A stretch of 64,000 nt of DNA from Betaproteobacteria bacterium (GTDB lineage Bacteria; Pseudomonadota; Gammaproteobacteria; Burkholderiales; Casimicrobiaceae): NCBI GenBank assembly GCA_016861105.1, contig BOKS01000012.1:1-64000 (forward strand), in the 5' to 3' direction. Position 1 is the first letter of the stretch. Each line of letters opens with the position of its first letter. The translations under genes were made by a program, and so were the position numbers. Under the pieces are notes generated by a model. It saw only the letters and a list, made by a program, of their open reading frames with translations. It did no database searches and was not told where the DNA came from. Below are positions 8,272-18,666 of this stretch, one piece after another.

Positions 8272-8382
8272 GCGGCTGCACGCCGCCCAGCGACGAATCG
8301 CCGGCGCCGCGACAGGCGTCGATGGCCTAGTGGGGACGCTGGCGCGATGCGCGCCTCGTTCCGCAGTTCATTGGAGAACGCA

Positions 8383-8805
8383 ATGCGCACCGGCACGGCA
8401 ATCTGGCTGACCGACCAGGACTACACCCGACTCAAGCGCGTGCTCGACGCGCGCAAGCGCGAATCGCGCAGCATCGAGCAGGAGCTCGAAACGCTCGAGG
8501 AGCTTCTCGAGCTTGCCCGCGTCGTGCGACCGGAGCGCGTGCCCGAGAACGTCGTGACGATGAACTCGCGGGTCCTGTTCCGCGACGTTCGCACCGACGA
8601 CGAGGGCACGGTGACCATCGCCTATCCGTCGGAGGCGGATCCGTCGTCCGGTCGGATCTCCGTGCTGTCCCCGGTGGGTGCGGTCCTGATCGGCTCGGCC
8701 GAGGGCGACGAGCTCGAGCTGCCGCTGCCGCACGGCCAGACGCGCTGCATCCGCATCGAGAGCGTCCTCTATCAGCCGGAGGCCCAGGGCGATTTCGCGC
8801 TCTAG
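8383..8805 (+). CDS. Rnk/GreAB-like RNA polymerase-binding protein
   Basis: A 140-residue second Rnk-family paralogue. GGAG lies 7 bases before the ATG at 8383. Residues 1-50 form a helical N-terminal segment, longer and more clearly coiled than in the 5226-5642 copy (ARKRESRSIEQELETLEELL). The Gre C-terminal domain follows: VTMNSRVLFRDV, then ISVLSPVGAVLIGSAEGDEL. Rnk proteins compete with Gre factors and DksA for RNA polymerase in other proteobacteria. Two copies in one stress cluster suggest specialised roles. It is convergent with hutH (59-bp gap). Confidence 0.85.
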   Translation: MRTGTAIWLTDQDYTRLKRVLDARKRESRSIEQELETLEELLELARVVRPERVPENVVTMNSRVLFRDVRTDDEGTVTIAYPSEADPSSGRISVLSPVGAVLIGSAEGDELELPLPHGQTRCIRIESVLYQPEAQGDFAL

Positions 8806-8864
8806 ATTGCATGGAGGTAGCGCGCAAGCGCCCGCCGGTGTGCCCCGGGGGGACGATTTCGCCA

Positions 8865-10403
8865 TCAGTCCGGGAAGACGTCGAGCCCCGCCGCCTCGCG
8901 GACGACCGCCGCCAGCCGCCCCTCCTCGACCAGCGCCGTCGCCCGCTCGATCTCCGGCGCGAGCAGCCGGTCGGTGTCCATCGACGGGCAGAGCTCGCGC
9001 AGCAGCGCGTGCACGCCCTCGAGCGGCGCGGAGCTCGCGAGCGGCCGCAGGAATTCGATCCCCTGCGCGGCGGCGAGCAGCTCGATGCCGACGATGTGGG
9101 CCGTGTTGTCGAGCATCGGCCCGAGGCGGCGTGCCGCGAAGGTGGCCATGCTGACGTGGTCCTCCTGGTTGGCCGACGTCGGCAGGCTGTCCACGCTCGC
9201 CGGGTGCGCCAGCGACTTGTTCTCGGAGGCGAGCGCGGCGGCGGTCACGTGCGCGATCATGAACCCCGAGTTGAGGCCGGCGTCCGCGGTGAGGAACGGC
9301 GGCAGCCGCGAGACCGTGGTGTCGATCAGCATGGCGATGCGGCGCTCGGCGATCGCGCCGACCTCGGCGATCGCGACCGCGAGCGCGTCGGCCGCCAGCG
9401 CGACCGGCTCGGCGTGGAAGTTGCCGCCGGAGAGCATCGTGCCGCCGTCGCCGTCGGCGAACACGAGCGGGTTGTCGGTGACCGCGTTCGCCTCGCGCAG
9501 CAGCACCTGCGCGACGTGGCGCGCGTGGTCGAGGCACGCGCCCATCACCTGCGGCTGGCAGCGCAGGCAGTAGGGATCCTGCACGCGGTCGTCGCCAGTG
9601 AGGTGCGAGCGGCGGATCTCGCTCCCGGCGAGCAGCCGCCGGTAGGCGCGCGCCGCTTCGATCTGACCCGGGTGGCCGCGCACCGCGTGGATGCGCTCGT
9701 CGAACGGCCCGTCGCTGCCGCGCGCGGCGTCCAGCGTGAGCGCGCCCGCGACGACGGCCGAGCAGAAGACCTGCTCGAAGCGCAGCAAGGCGTCGATCGC
9801 CAGCGCCGTCGACACCTGCGTGCCGTTGATCAGCGCGAGGCCTTCCTTCGGCCCCAGCGCCAGCGGCGCCAGCCCCGCGCGCGCGAGCGCCGGGGAGGCG
9901 GGAACGCGCGCGCCGTCGACGACGAACTCGCCCTCGCCCATCAGCGCCGCGGTGAGATGCGCGAGCGGGGCGAGGTCGCCCGAGGCGCCGACCGAGCCCT
10001 GCGCGGGAATGCACGGCGTCAGGCCTGCCTCCAGCAGCCGCAGCAGCGCGTCGACCACCTCCTCGCGCACGCCCGAGTGTCCGCGCGCGAGGCTCGCGGC
10101 CTTGAGCGCGACGACGAGGCGCGTGACCCGCGCGGACAGCGGCGCTCCCACGCCCACGCAGTGCGAGCGGATCAGGTTCTGCTGCAGCGTGGCGAGGTCG
10201 CGCTCCGGGATGTGCGTGTTCGCCAGCTTGCCGAACCCGGTGTTGACCCCGTAGACCGGCGCGTCGCCGCGCGCGGCGCGCGCGACGATCGCCGCGCTGG
10301 CGCGCAGCGCCGCCCGCGCAACGTCTGGCAGGACGGGCACCGCCTCGCCGGCGCGAATCGTCGCGAGGTCGGCGAGCGTCAGCGCGCCGGGGCGAAGCTG
10401 CAT
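8865..10403 (-). CDS. hutH: Histidine ammonia-lyase
   Basis: A 512-residue enzyme deaminating L-histidine to trans-urocanate, the first step of histidine use. The Ala140-Ser141-Gly142 triad in [14 protein letters not shown] forms the MIO electrophile. [10 protein letters not shown] (51-60) carries the catalytic Tyr. The start at 10403 gives the family's normal length; upstream residues come from REP-like repeat DNA. It is the distal gene of the minus-strand arm, separated from hutU by 378 bp of repeats, which may attenuate its expression or give it its own mRNA 3' or 5' end. Confidence 0.97.
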   Translation of the reverse strand: MQLRPGALTLADLATIRAGEAVPVLPDVARAALRASAAIVARAARGDAPVYGVNTGFGKLANTHIPERDLATLQQNLIRSHCVGVGAPLSARVTRLVVALKAASLARGHSGVREEVVDALLRLLEAGLTPCIPAQGSVGASGDLAPLAHLTAALMGEGEFVVDGARVPASPALARAGLAPLALGPKEGLALINGTQVSTALAIDALLRFEQVFCSAVVAGALTLDAARGSDGPFDERIHAVRGHPGQIEAARAYRRLLAGSEIRRSHLTGDDRVQDPYCLRCQPQVMGACLDHARHVAQVLLREANAVTDNPLVFADGDGGTMLSGGNFHAEPVALAADALAVAIAEVGAIAERRIAMLIDTTVSRLPPFLTADAGLNSGFMIAHVTAAALASENKSLAHPASVDSLPTSANQEDHVSMATFAARRLGPMLDNTAHIVGIELLAAAQGIEFLRPLASSAPLEGVHALLRELCPSMDTDRLLAPEIERATALVEEGRLAAVVREAAGLDVFPD

Positions 10404-10407
10404 CGTT

Positions 10408-10705
10408 GCTCCGTCGTCGTCCCACCGAGCGCGGGACCCCAGCGTGTCTTCGGGGCACCTGCATCGACCAACGACACTGGGCCCCCGCCTTCGCGGGGGC
10501 GACGACGCGATGGGCGCGGCTCTGCCGTCGTCGTCCCGGCGAACGCGGAACGCCAATGTGCCTTCGTGGAACCTGCATCGCCCGACCACGCTGGCCCCCG
10601 GCCTTCGCGGGGGCGACGACGCGATGGGCGCTGCTCTCCTGCCACGCCGGGCCCGTGTTTCCCTCGTCGTCCCCGCGAAGGCGGGGACCCAGCGTCTTTC
10701 GCGGC
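10408..10705. repeat. REP/BIME-like palindromic repeats, about 115-bp period
   Basis: The 378-bp gap between hutU and hutH is mostly alternating GC palindromes of the type GTCGTCCC..GCGAAGGCGGGGACC and its inverse CCCCCGCCTTCGCGGGGGCG. At least five units lie near 10411, 10480, 10530, 10592 and 10665. The block GACGACGCGATGGGCGC recurs at 10501 and 10615, showing an imperfect tandem duplication of about 115 bp. Such elements form RNA stem-loops between operon genes. No gene is seen here. Confidence 0.8.
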
Positions 10706-10781
10706 GATCACATCCGTTCCCCTGCGCATGCACGGACCGGACGTACCGCGAAGCCGCGAGCGTCGTGCCGTTCGCGGGCGT

Positions 10782-12497
<1,716 letters not shown>

Positions 12498-12561
12498 CGC
12501 TACCTCCTTTCGTCGTCTCGTCGCGGCTGCGCCGCACCTGCGTTCGCGCCGCGCATCCCAC

Positions 12562-13140
12562 TCACGTCGCGCACGGGGGCTCGTGCCACCTCCGCACGAG
12601 CGCATTGTCGATGCCGAACAGGTCGAGCGCGCGCCCAACCGAGTGATCGACGACGTCGTCGATCGTCGCCGGCTTGCTGTAGAACGCCGGCACCGGCGGC
12701 ATCACGATCGCGCCCATCTCGGTGGCCTGCGTCATGCTGCGTAGGTGGCCCAGGTGCAGCGGCGTCTCGCGCACCATCAGCACGAGCCGCCGCCGCTCCT
12801 TCAGCACCACGTCCGCAGCGCGCGTCAGCAGGCTCGACGTGACGCCGGTCGCGATCTCGGACAGGCTGCGGATCGAGCACGGGGCGACAACCATGCCGAC
12901 CGTCGGGAACGACCCGCTGGAGATCGACGCGCCGATGTCCTCGTTGCGGTGGACGACGTCCGCCAGCGCGTGCACGTCCGCGACCTTCAGCGGCAGCTCG
13001 TAGCCCAGCGTGACCTGCGCCGAACGCGTCATCACCAGGTGCGTCTCCACGCCGCTGCCTCGCAGCGCCTCCAGCATGCGCACGCCGTACACGATGCCGG
13101 AGGCCCCGCTGATGCCGACGACGATCCTGCGCGGGCGCAC
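12562..13140 (-). CDS. ubiX: UbiX-family flavin prenyltransferase
   Basis: A 192-residue UbiX/Pad1 protein. This family prenylates FMN with dimethylallyl phosphate to make prenylated FMN, the cofactor of UbiD-type decarboxylases. Seen are the N-terminal flavin-binding [31 protein letters not shown] in the middle, and [21 protein letters not shown] is the start, 3 bp after the stop of the binding-protein gene, so it is translated in the operon. Its presence with ubiD in one operon supports a dedicated rather than ubiquinone-pathway role, though it could also serve ubiquinone synthesis. Confidence 0.93.
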   Translation of the reverse strand: MRPRRIVVGISGASGIVYGVRMLEALRGSGVETHLVMTRSAQVTLGYELPLKVADVHALADVVHRNEDIGASISSGSFPTVGMVVAPCSIRSLSEIATGVTSSLLTRAADVVLKERRRLVLMVRETPLHLGHLRSMTQATEMGAIVMPPVPAFYSKPATIDDVVDHSVGRALDLFGIDNALVRRWHEPPCAT

Positions 13141-13143
13141 GGT

Positions 13144-14160
13144 CTACTTCTTCGGCAGGAACTCGTTGGTGTAAAGCACCGACACGTCGTCGACCTTCTT
13201 CGAGAGCCCGCCGAACTGCAGCATCAGCTCCTGCGCCGCCTGCCACTTCTCCTTGCTCGAGTAGCCCACGCCGTGCTGCTTGGTGTCGGCCGATTCGAGC
13301 AGCGGTCCGGTCGCCTTCAGCTTCGCGACCTCGACGTCGGGCTTGAGCGTGGGCGCCACTTTCATCAGCGACTGGATCGACTCCTCCGGATGCTCGATCG
13401 CGTGGCGGTAGGCGCGAAGCGTGGCGCGCACGAAGCCGGCGACGAGCTTCGGGTTGGTCCTGATCGTGTCGGAGTGCGCGACGACGCCGTCGCCCATCGT
13501 GTCGATGCCGAAGTCCGAGTACGGAAACACGGCGAGCGGCTCGTTCACCGTCGCCCTGAGGCTCAGGTACGAGTCGTTGGTGAACCCGGTGATGGCCTCC
13601 GCGCGCTTGGCGAGGAACGTCTGGTTGCGCGTGCCGCCGTCGGAGGCGACGATCCGCACCTTGCCCGCGTCGATGCCGTTCCGTGCGAGCAGCGCGTAGA
13701 GCATCGTCGTCGTCGTGTCGCCCTGCAGCGTGGCCACGGTCTTGCCCACCAGGTCGGCGGGCTTGCTGATGTTGGCGGACGCCCAGCTCGTGACGGCGTT
13801 CGGGCTGCGCTGGTAGAGCTGGACGACGGTGCGGAGCGGCATGCCCTGGGCGACGCCGAGCATCAGCGACGGCGGGTCGACGATGGCGAACGTGTCCTGC
13901 TTGCTCGCGACGAGCTGCATCGACGAGGTGACGCCCTTGCCCTCGAGGACCTGCACGTCGAGGCCCTCCTCGGCATAGAAGCCCTTGTCCTTGCCCAGCA
14001 GGTATGGCGAGCGGTGTCCATTGTAGTTGAACGCGAGCCGCACGGTGACGGGCGTGAGCTGCTGGGCGGACGCCGACGAGGGAAGCCCCTCGGTCGAGCC
14101 GCCGAAGGCGAACGCCGCGATCGCGGCGGCCGCTGCACGAAGCACGTAACGACGTTCCAT
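13144..14160 (-). CDS. NitT/TauT-type ABC substrate-binding protein (NMT1-like)
   Basis: A 338-residue periplasmic protein of the NMT1/THI5-like family. The signal peptide (residues 1-32: MERRYVLRAAAAA..ASAQ) is Tat-like only in having an early Arg pair; Sec export is more likely. The mature domain starts VTVRLAFNYNGHRSPYLLGKD, and SKQDTFAIVDPPSLM fits the ligand cleft. Relatives bind sulfonates, nitrate, thiamine pyrimidine precursors or phthalate. Here the operon context (ubiD, DUF4392, racemase, aminotransferase) suggests a small organic acid that is then decarboxylated. The ligand is not predictable. Confidence 0.9.
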   Translation of the reverse strand: MERRYVLRAAAAAIAAFAFGGSTEGLPSSASAQQLTPVTVRLAFNYNGHRSPYLLGKDKGFYAEEGLDVQVLEGKGVTSSMQLVASKQDTFAIVDPPSLMLGVAQGMPLRTVVQLYQRSPNAVTSWASANISKPADLVGKTVATLQGDTTTTMLYALLARNGIDAGKVRIVASDGGTRNQTFLAKRAEAITGFTNDSYLSLRATVNEPLAVFPYSDFGIDTMGDGVVAHSDTIRTNPKLVAGFVRATLRAYRHAIEHPEESIQSLMKVAPTLKPDVEVAKLKATGPLLESADTKQHGVGYSSKEKWQAAQELMLQFGGLSKKVDDVSVLYTNEFLPKK

Positions 14161-14171
14161 CTCGGTCTCCT

Positions 14172-14960
14172 TCAGGCAGTGTGCCGGTCCCCCTGCAGGA
14201 TCCCGGCCTGGACGAACAGGTTGCGCACGTGCGCCACCAGCGCGAGGAAGGCGTGCGACTCGCGCATCTCCACCTTGCGCGGACGGGGCAGGTCCACGTC
14301 GACGATCTCGGCGATGCGCCCCGGGCGGGGCGTCATCACCAGGACCCTGTCGGCGAGGAAGATCGCCTCGCCGATGTCGTGCGTCACGAACATCACGCTC
14401 TTGCGCGTCTCGTTCCACACGCGGTGCAGCTCCATCACCATCTGCTCGCGCGTGATCGCGTCGAGCGCACCGAACGGCTCGTCCATCAGGAGCAGCGGCG
14501 GGTCGTGGACGAGCGCGCGGCAGATCGACGCCCGCTGGCGCATGCCGCCGGACAGCTCGTAGGGCCGCTTGTCCTCGAAGCCGGCGAGCCCGACGGCGCG
14601 CAGCAGGTCGCGCGCGCGGCGCCCGTAGCGCGCCGCGTCGAGCTCGCGCATCTCGACCTGCAGCATGACGTTGCCCAGCACCGTGCGCCAGTCGAGCAGG
14701 ACGTCGGTCTGGAAGACGATGCCCACGTCGGTGACCGGCCGGTCGACGCGGCGGCCGGCGACCTCGACGCGGCCCTCGCTCGGCAGGTCGAGCCCCGTGG
14801 CGAGCGCTAGCAGCGTGCTCTTGCCGCAACCGCTCGGCCCCAGCACCGACAGGAACTCGCCCTGCTTCACGTCGACGGTGATGCCCTCCAGCGCGCGCAC
14901 CGTCCCCGTGGGCGTGTCGTAGAGCTTCCCGACGCCGGCGAAGCGCAGCGCCACGCTCAT
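14172..14960 (-). CDS. NitT/TauT-type ABC transporter ATPase
   Basis: A 262-residue ATP-binding subunit of the SsuB/TauB class. Walker A GPSGCGKST (about residues 40-48), Q-loop GIVFQTDVLLDW, signature LSGGMRQR, and Walker B LLLMDEPFGALD are intact. It lies 16 bp after the permease stop and 11 bp before the binding protein. The three genes form a complete importer with the order permease-ATPase-binding protein. Confidence 0.95.
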   Translation of the reverse strand: MSVALRFAGVGKLYDTPTGTVRALEGITVDVKQGEFLSVLGPSGCGKSTLLALATGLDLPSEGRVEVAGRRVDRPVTDVGIVFQTDVLLDWRTVLGNVMLQVEMRELDAARYGRRARDLLRAVGLAGFEDKRPYELSGGMRQRASICRALVHDPPLLLMDEPFGALDAITREQMVMELHRVWNETRKSVMFVTHDIGEAIFLADRVLVMTPRPGRIAEIVDVDLPRPRKVEMRESHAFLALVAHVRNLFVQAGILQGDRHTA

Positions 14961-14976
14961 CGCCGTGGCCCCGACG

Positions 14977-15822
14977 TCACGCCGTGCCCTCGGCCGGCCC
15001 GTGCACGCCGGCCCCGACGCGCTGCGAGACGTGCCACGGCAGCGCCGCGCGCTCCAGCAGGTCGAGGAGCGCGTGCAGCACCACGCCGAGCACGCTGAGC
15101 ACGATCAGCAGGGCGAAGGAGAGCTGCACGTCCATCACGCCGTTGGCGACGATCAGCTGGTAGCCCAGCCCGCGGTCGGCGGCCACGAACTCGCCGACGA
15201 CCGCGCCCACGACGGCGAGCGTGCTCGCGACCTTGAGGCCGGCGAAGATGTTCGGCAGCGCCGCGGGGATGGAGATCTTGCGGAACGTCTTCCACTGCGA
15301 AGCGCCCATCGACCGCGACAGCCACAGCACCTCCCGCGGCACCGACCGGAACCCGATCAGCGCGTCGACGACGATCGGGAAGAAGCAGATCAGGAACACG
15401 ATCAGGACCTTGGGCAGCACGCCGAAGCCGAACCACACGACGAGCAGCGGCGCGATCGCCACCTTGGGCACGGTCTGCGACGCGACGAGCAGCGGGTAGA
15501 GCGCGTTCTCCAGCGGGCGGAAGCGCGCGAGCAGCGCTGCGAGCGGGATGCTGACGACGACGGCGAGCACGTACCCGGCGAGGATCTCGCCGGTCGTCAC
15601 CCACGTGTGCCCGGCGAGCATCCTCCAGTCGGCGAAGATCCGCTGGACGATGGACGACGGCGGCGGCAGCAGGTACGCCGGGACGCCGCCGGCGCGAACG
15701 CCGAACTCCCACAGGCCCAGCACGCCGAGCACCACGAGGATCGGGCTCGCCCGGTCGAGCCACCGCCTCCCGCCGCTCCGGCGGCGCGCGGGCGTCGGGC
15801 TCCCGGTGCCTCCCTCGCTCAC
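14977..15822 (-). CDS. NitT/TauT-type ABC transporter permease
   Basis: A 281-residue BPD-type inner-membrane permease with about six membrane spans. The EAA-like coupling loop is seen in SRSMGASQWKTFRKISIPAALPNIFAG split across two helices. The GTG start at 15822 is set by AGGAGG just upstream and by a GTGA overlap with the aminotransferase stop. It belongs with the ATPase and binding protein downstream. The tail after residue 265 is hydrophilic and variable. Confidence 0.93.
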   Translation of the reverse strand: MSEGGTGSPTPARRRSGGRRWLDRASPILVVLGVLGLWEFGVRAGGVPAYLLPPPSSIVQRIFADWRMLAGHTWVTTGEILAGYVLAVVVSIPLAALLARFRPLENALYPLLVASQTVPKVAIAPLLVVWFGFGVLPKVLIVFLICFFPIVVDALIGFRSVPREVLWLSRSMGASQWKTFRKISIPAALPNIFAGLKVASTLAVVGAVVGEFVAADRGLGYQLIVANGVMDVQLSFALLIVLSVLGVVLHALLDLLERAALPWHVSQRVGAGVHGPAEGTA

Positions 15823-16913
15823 GCCGCCTCCTCCAGCGCCGACAGCAGCCGGTCGTTCGATGCCCGGTCGCGCAGCGACACTCGGAAGGCCGAGCACGCG
15901 TCCAGCCCGCCGAAACAGGCGGCGTCGGCGACGACGATGCCCCGCGCCGCGAGCGCGTCCTGCAGCGGCGCGAGCCGCCGCCCCGGCGTTTCGATCAGCA
16001 GCATGTTCGCGTGCCTGCCACGCAGCGCGAACGCGGGCAGCGACGCGAGCCGGCGCTCGACGTGGTCCGCCTCCTCGTGAAAGCGGACATGGCACTCGCG
16101 CAGGAACGAGGCGTCGGAGAGGGCGGCGAGGGCAGCCTCCGCGGAGGCCAGCGCCACGTTGAACGGCGGGCGGCCAAGCTCGGCGATCGCGACCAGCCGC
16201 TCCGGCCCGACCGCATAGCCGACGCGGAAGCCGGCGAGACCGAACGCCTTGGAGAAGGTCCGCAGGACGACGACGTTCGGCGCGCCGCGCACGTGCTCGA
16301 TCACCCCCGGCTCCAGCGGGTTCAGCAGCGCCTCGTCGACGACGAGGATCGTCGAAGGCGCCGCGCGGGCGAGGCGGGCGACGACCTCCCCGTCGAGCCT
16401 CTCGCCGGTGGGGTTGTTCGGCGTGCACAGGAAGGCGAGGGCGACGCGCCGCGCCGCGAGCGCAGCCTCGATGCCCGCGACGTCGATCGTCCACGGCGGG
16501 TCGCCGGCGACGGCGACGACCGCGCAGCCGTGCAGGCGCGCCTCGAGCTCGTAGCGCGGAAACGTCGGCAGGTGCACGAGCACCGCGTCGCCCTCCGTGG
16601 TCCAGGCGTGCACCAGCAGCTTGATGACGTCGTCGAGCCCCGCCCCGAAGAACAGTTGCGCGGGCGCGACGTCGTGGCGGCGGGCGACCGCCGCCCGCAG
16701 CGCGTCGAGCCGCACGTCGGGATACCGGTGGCTGCGGCCGAGCGCGGCCGCGGCCGCAGCCACCGCGCCCGCCGGCGGCCCGAAGGGGTTCACGTTCAGC
16801 GAGAAATCCGCGACGTGCTCGGGATCGAAGCCGTGCTGCGCGGCGACCGCCGCGACGGACGACTCCGACTCGTAGAGCCGGACCGGCAGTCCCGCGGCGT
16901 AGTGGCGGTTCAC
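15819..16913 (-). CDS. PLP-dependent aminotransferase, HisC/CobC-like
   Basis: A 364-residue class I/II fold-type I PLP enzyme. DFSLNVNPFGPP near residue 37, typical of the HisC/CobC/CobD branch, is followed by FLCTPNNPTGE, the D-x-A/Y strand ILVVDEALLNP, and the Schiff-base Lys in TFSKAFGLAGFRVGY. The GTG start at 16913 overlaps the racemase stop (GTGA). Histidinol-phosphate aminotransferase and threonine-phosphate decarboxylase are the nearest named families. No his or cob genes are nearby, so the real substrate is likely the amino (or keto) compound made by the UbiD operon. Substrate unknown. Confidence 0.85.
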   Translation of the reverse strand: MNRHYAAGLPVRLYESESSVAAVAAQHGFDPEHVADFSLNVNPFGPPAGAVAAAAAALGRSHRYPDVRLDALRAAVARRHDVAPAQLFFGAGLDDVIKLLVHAWTTEGDAVLVHLPTFPRYELEARLHGCAVVAVAGDPPWTIDVAGIEAALAARRVALAFLCTPNNPTGERLDGEVVARLARAAPSTILVVDEALLNPLEPGVIEHVRGAPNVVVLRTFSKAFGLAGFRVGYAVGPERLVAIAELGRPPFNVALASAEAALAALSDASFLRECHVRFHEEADHVERRLASLPAFALRGRHANMLLIETPGRRLAPLQDALAARGIVVADAACFGGLDACSAFRVSLRDRASNDRLLSALEEAA

Positions 16914-17635
16914 GGCGTGCACAACAGCCGGCCGAAGCCACGCACGTCGGGCGCGCGCCCGAGCGCGCGCAGGATCGCCCACAGCGTCGCCTGGTTGCTC
17001 GTCACGACGGGCTTGCGCAGCGCACGCTCGAGGCTCTCGACGACCTCGAGCGCGCGCAGGTCGGTGCAGCTCACGAACAGGCCGTCCGCGGCCGCGACGT
17101 CGGCGCTGCAGGCGAGGTCGTACACGCGTTCCGGGACGACCTCCCGGATCGCGCTGCCCGACAGCCCGAGCCCGCGCACAGACACGACCTCGACGCCCTG
17201 CGCCTCGAGGAACGCGCGCTCCAGGTCGTTCACCGCATCGAGATAGGGCGTCGCGAGCGCCACGCGCCGCACGCCGAGCGTGCGCAGCGCGTCGATCATC
17301 GCCGCCGACGTCGCGACGACCGGGCAGCCGACGCGCGAACGCAGCGCGTCGAGCAGCCGGCGCAGGCCGTCCATCCCTTCGAGAAACGTCCCGCTGGTGC
17401 ACGCATACGCGACGACGTCCGGCGACACGGACGCGATCAGCTCGGCGGCCGCGGCCGCGCCTTCGTTCATCGTCCGCAGGCCGTCCGGCGTGGTCTCGCG
17501 CAGCATCACGCGGACGGCGTGGAACGACAGGCCGGGCGGCGCCATCCACGCGTAATCGGGCTCGATCGTCGCGTTCACCGACGGGACGATCAGGCCGACG
17601 CGCGCGCCGCCGAACCGGGGATTGCTGAGCATCAT
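16910..17635 (-). CDS. Asp/Glu racemase superfamily, maleate isomerase-like
   Basis: A 241-residue protein of the Asp/Glu/hydantoin racemase superfamily, closest in pattern to maleate cis-trans isomerase and arylmalonate decarboxylase. It has two pseudo-symmetric halves with one catalytic Cys each. The first Cys is in VAYACTSGTF (about residue 82), the second in LFVSCTDLRAL (about 196). The N-terminal GLIVPSVNATIEPDY is characteristic of the maleate isomerase branch. The start at 17635 overlaps the DUF4392 stop (ATGA). Both Cys being present favours isomerase or racemase activity rather than one-Cys decarboxylase activity. Confidence 0.85.
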   Translation of the reverse strand: MMLSNPRFGGARVGLIVPSVNATIEPDYAWMAPPGLSFHAVRVMLRETTPDGLRTMNEGAAAAAELIASVSPDVVAYACTSGTFLEGMDGLRRLLDALRSRVGCPVVATSAAMIDALRTLGVRRVALATPYLDAVNDLERAFLEAQGVEVVSVRGLGLSGSAIREVVPERVYDLACSADVAAADGLFVSCTDLRALEVVESLERALRKPVVTSNQATLWAILRALGRAPDVRGFGRLLCTP

Positions 17636-18666
17636 GCCGGTGCCACGCGCCAGGAGCGCTGGTAGTCCGAGATGTTCGCGCCTTCGCGCAAGCTCAGGCC
17701 CACGACCGAGCGCAGCAGGTCGACGAGCGCCGCGTTCGTCCGCGCGTCGGTGCCGTCGACCCAGTGCCGCGCCTGTCCGCCGACGGGATCGATCGCCCCC
17801 GCGCGCACGCACGCGTCGATGAGGCGGAGCTCGAGGTCCCCGTCGTGGAACACGGACTCGTTGCCCAGCAGGGCCGCGAGGCACGCGGCCACCGCGTACG
17901 CGCCCCAGTTCGAGATGTTGGCGATCACGGCGACGTCGGCCGCGAGCTTCGCGGCGATCACGTCGCCGAGCGGGACGTGCGCGCGCACGTCGTCGGCGAT
18001 GACGCCCAGCCCGAGCTCGTTGCCCAGGTCGCCGATCCCGATCGTCGGGATGCCGCGTTCCTGCGCCATCGCGAACAGCACGTCGGTCTTCGCGGTGAAC
18101 GACGAGATGGCGAAGCCGCCGCCGCCGTGGTAGTCGCCGTCGGTGCCCGCGCCGGGACGCTCGACCGCGACCAGCGCGCGCGGCCGCAGGTCGTCGAGGA
18201 GCCGGCGCGCGGCCGGGCCCGCCTGCGCCGCGTCCACCGGAAATCCGGCGAACGCGCAGCGGTTGCGGCCGCTGCCGAGCCCGTCCAGCGGCGCGGGGAT
18301 CAACCCTGCCGCATTGAAGCAGGCCTGCATGCACGGGACCACGGACGGCTCGGACACGCCGACCGGCGTCCCGCCCAGTCCGAGCGCGATCGCGCGCGCG
18401 AGCACCGCGGCGCCGATCGGTCCGTCGGTCTCGGGGAGGGCGTAGTCGCGCATGACGAAGCCGCTGACCATGAGGACGGCGTCGCCCTTCCCCACGTTGT
18501 CGGCCAGCAGCTTCGCCGCCGCGAGCGACAGCGGCGCCCCCGCGTGGCGCCGGGCGGTCGCGTACAGCGTCGCCAGCGGGATCCCCTTGAGGATCGTCCA
18601 GTTCGACATGGGCGCCGTGACGAGGTGATCGATCGCCTCGGCGATGCGCGCGATGTCAACGGCCAT
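17632..18666 (-). CDS. DUF4392 (glutamate cyclase-like) protein
   Basis: A 344-residue DUF4392 protein, the domain found as the C-terminal half of mammalian D-glutamate cyclase, which interconverts D-glutamate and 5-oxo-D-proline. Landmarks are DAVLMVSGFVMRDYALPETDGPIGAA split over the N-terminal third, VAVERPGAGTDGDYHGGGGF, and IGIGDLGNELGLG. The Glu-Arg-Pro-Gly and Asp-Gly-Pro clusters look like a metal or carboxylate site. It overlaps ubiD by 11 bp. Activity on D-glutamate is not established for stand-alone bacterial members; here a cyclic amide or amino-acid-like intermediate is a reasonable guess. Confidence 0.85.
   Translation of the reverse strand: MAVDIARIAEAIDHLVTAPMSNWTILKGIPLATLYATARRHAGAPLSLAAAKLLADNVGKGDAVLMVSGFVMRDYALPETDGPIGAAVLARAIALGLGGTPVGVSEPSVVPCMQACFNAAGLIPAPLDGLGSGRNRCAFAGFPVDAAQAGPAARRLLDDLRPRALVAVERPGAGTDGDYHGGGGFAISSFTAKTDVLFAMAQERGIPTIGIGDLGNELGLGVIADDVRAHVPLGDVIAAKLAADVAVIANISNWGAYAVAACLAALLGNESVFHDGDLELRLIDACVRAGAIDPVGGQARHWVDGTDARTNAALVDLLRSVVGLSLREGANISDYQRSWRVAPA

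Noticed and set aside
10404-10733. N-terminal extension of HutH by 110 residues
   Set aside because: The extension is translated from REP-like repeats; starting at 10403 gives normal HutH length.
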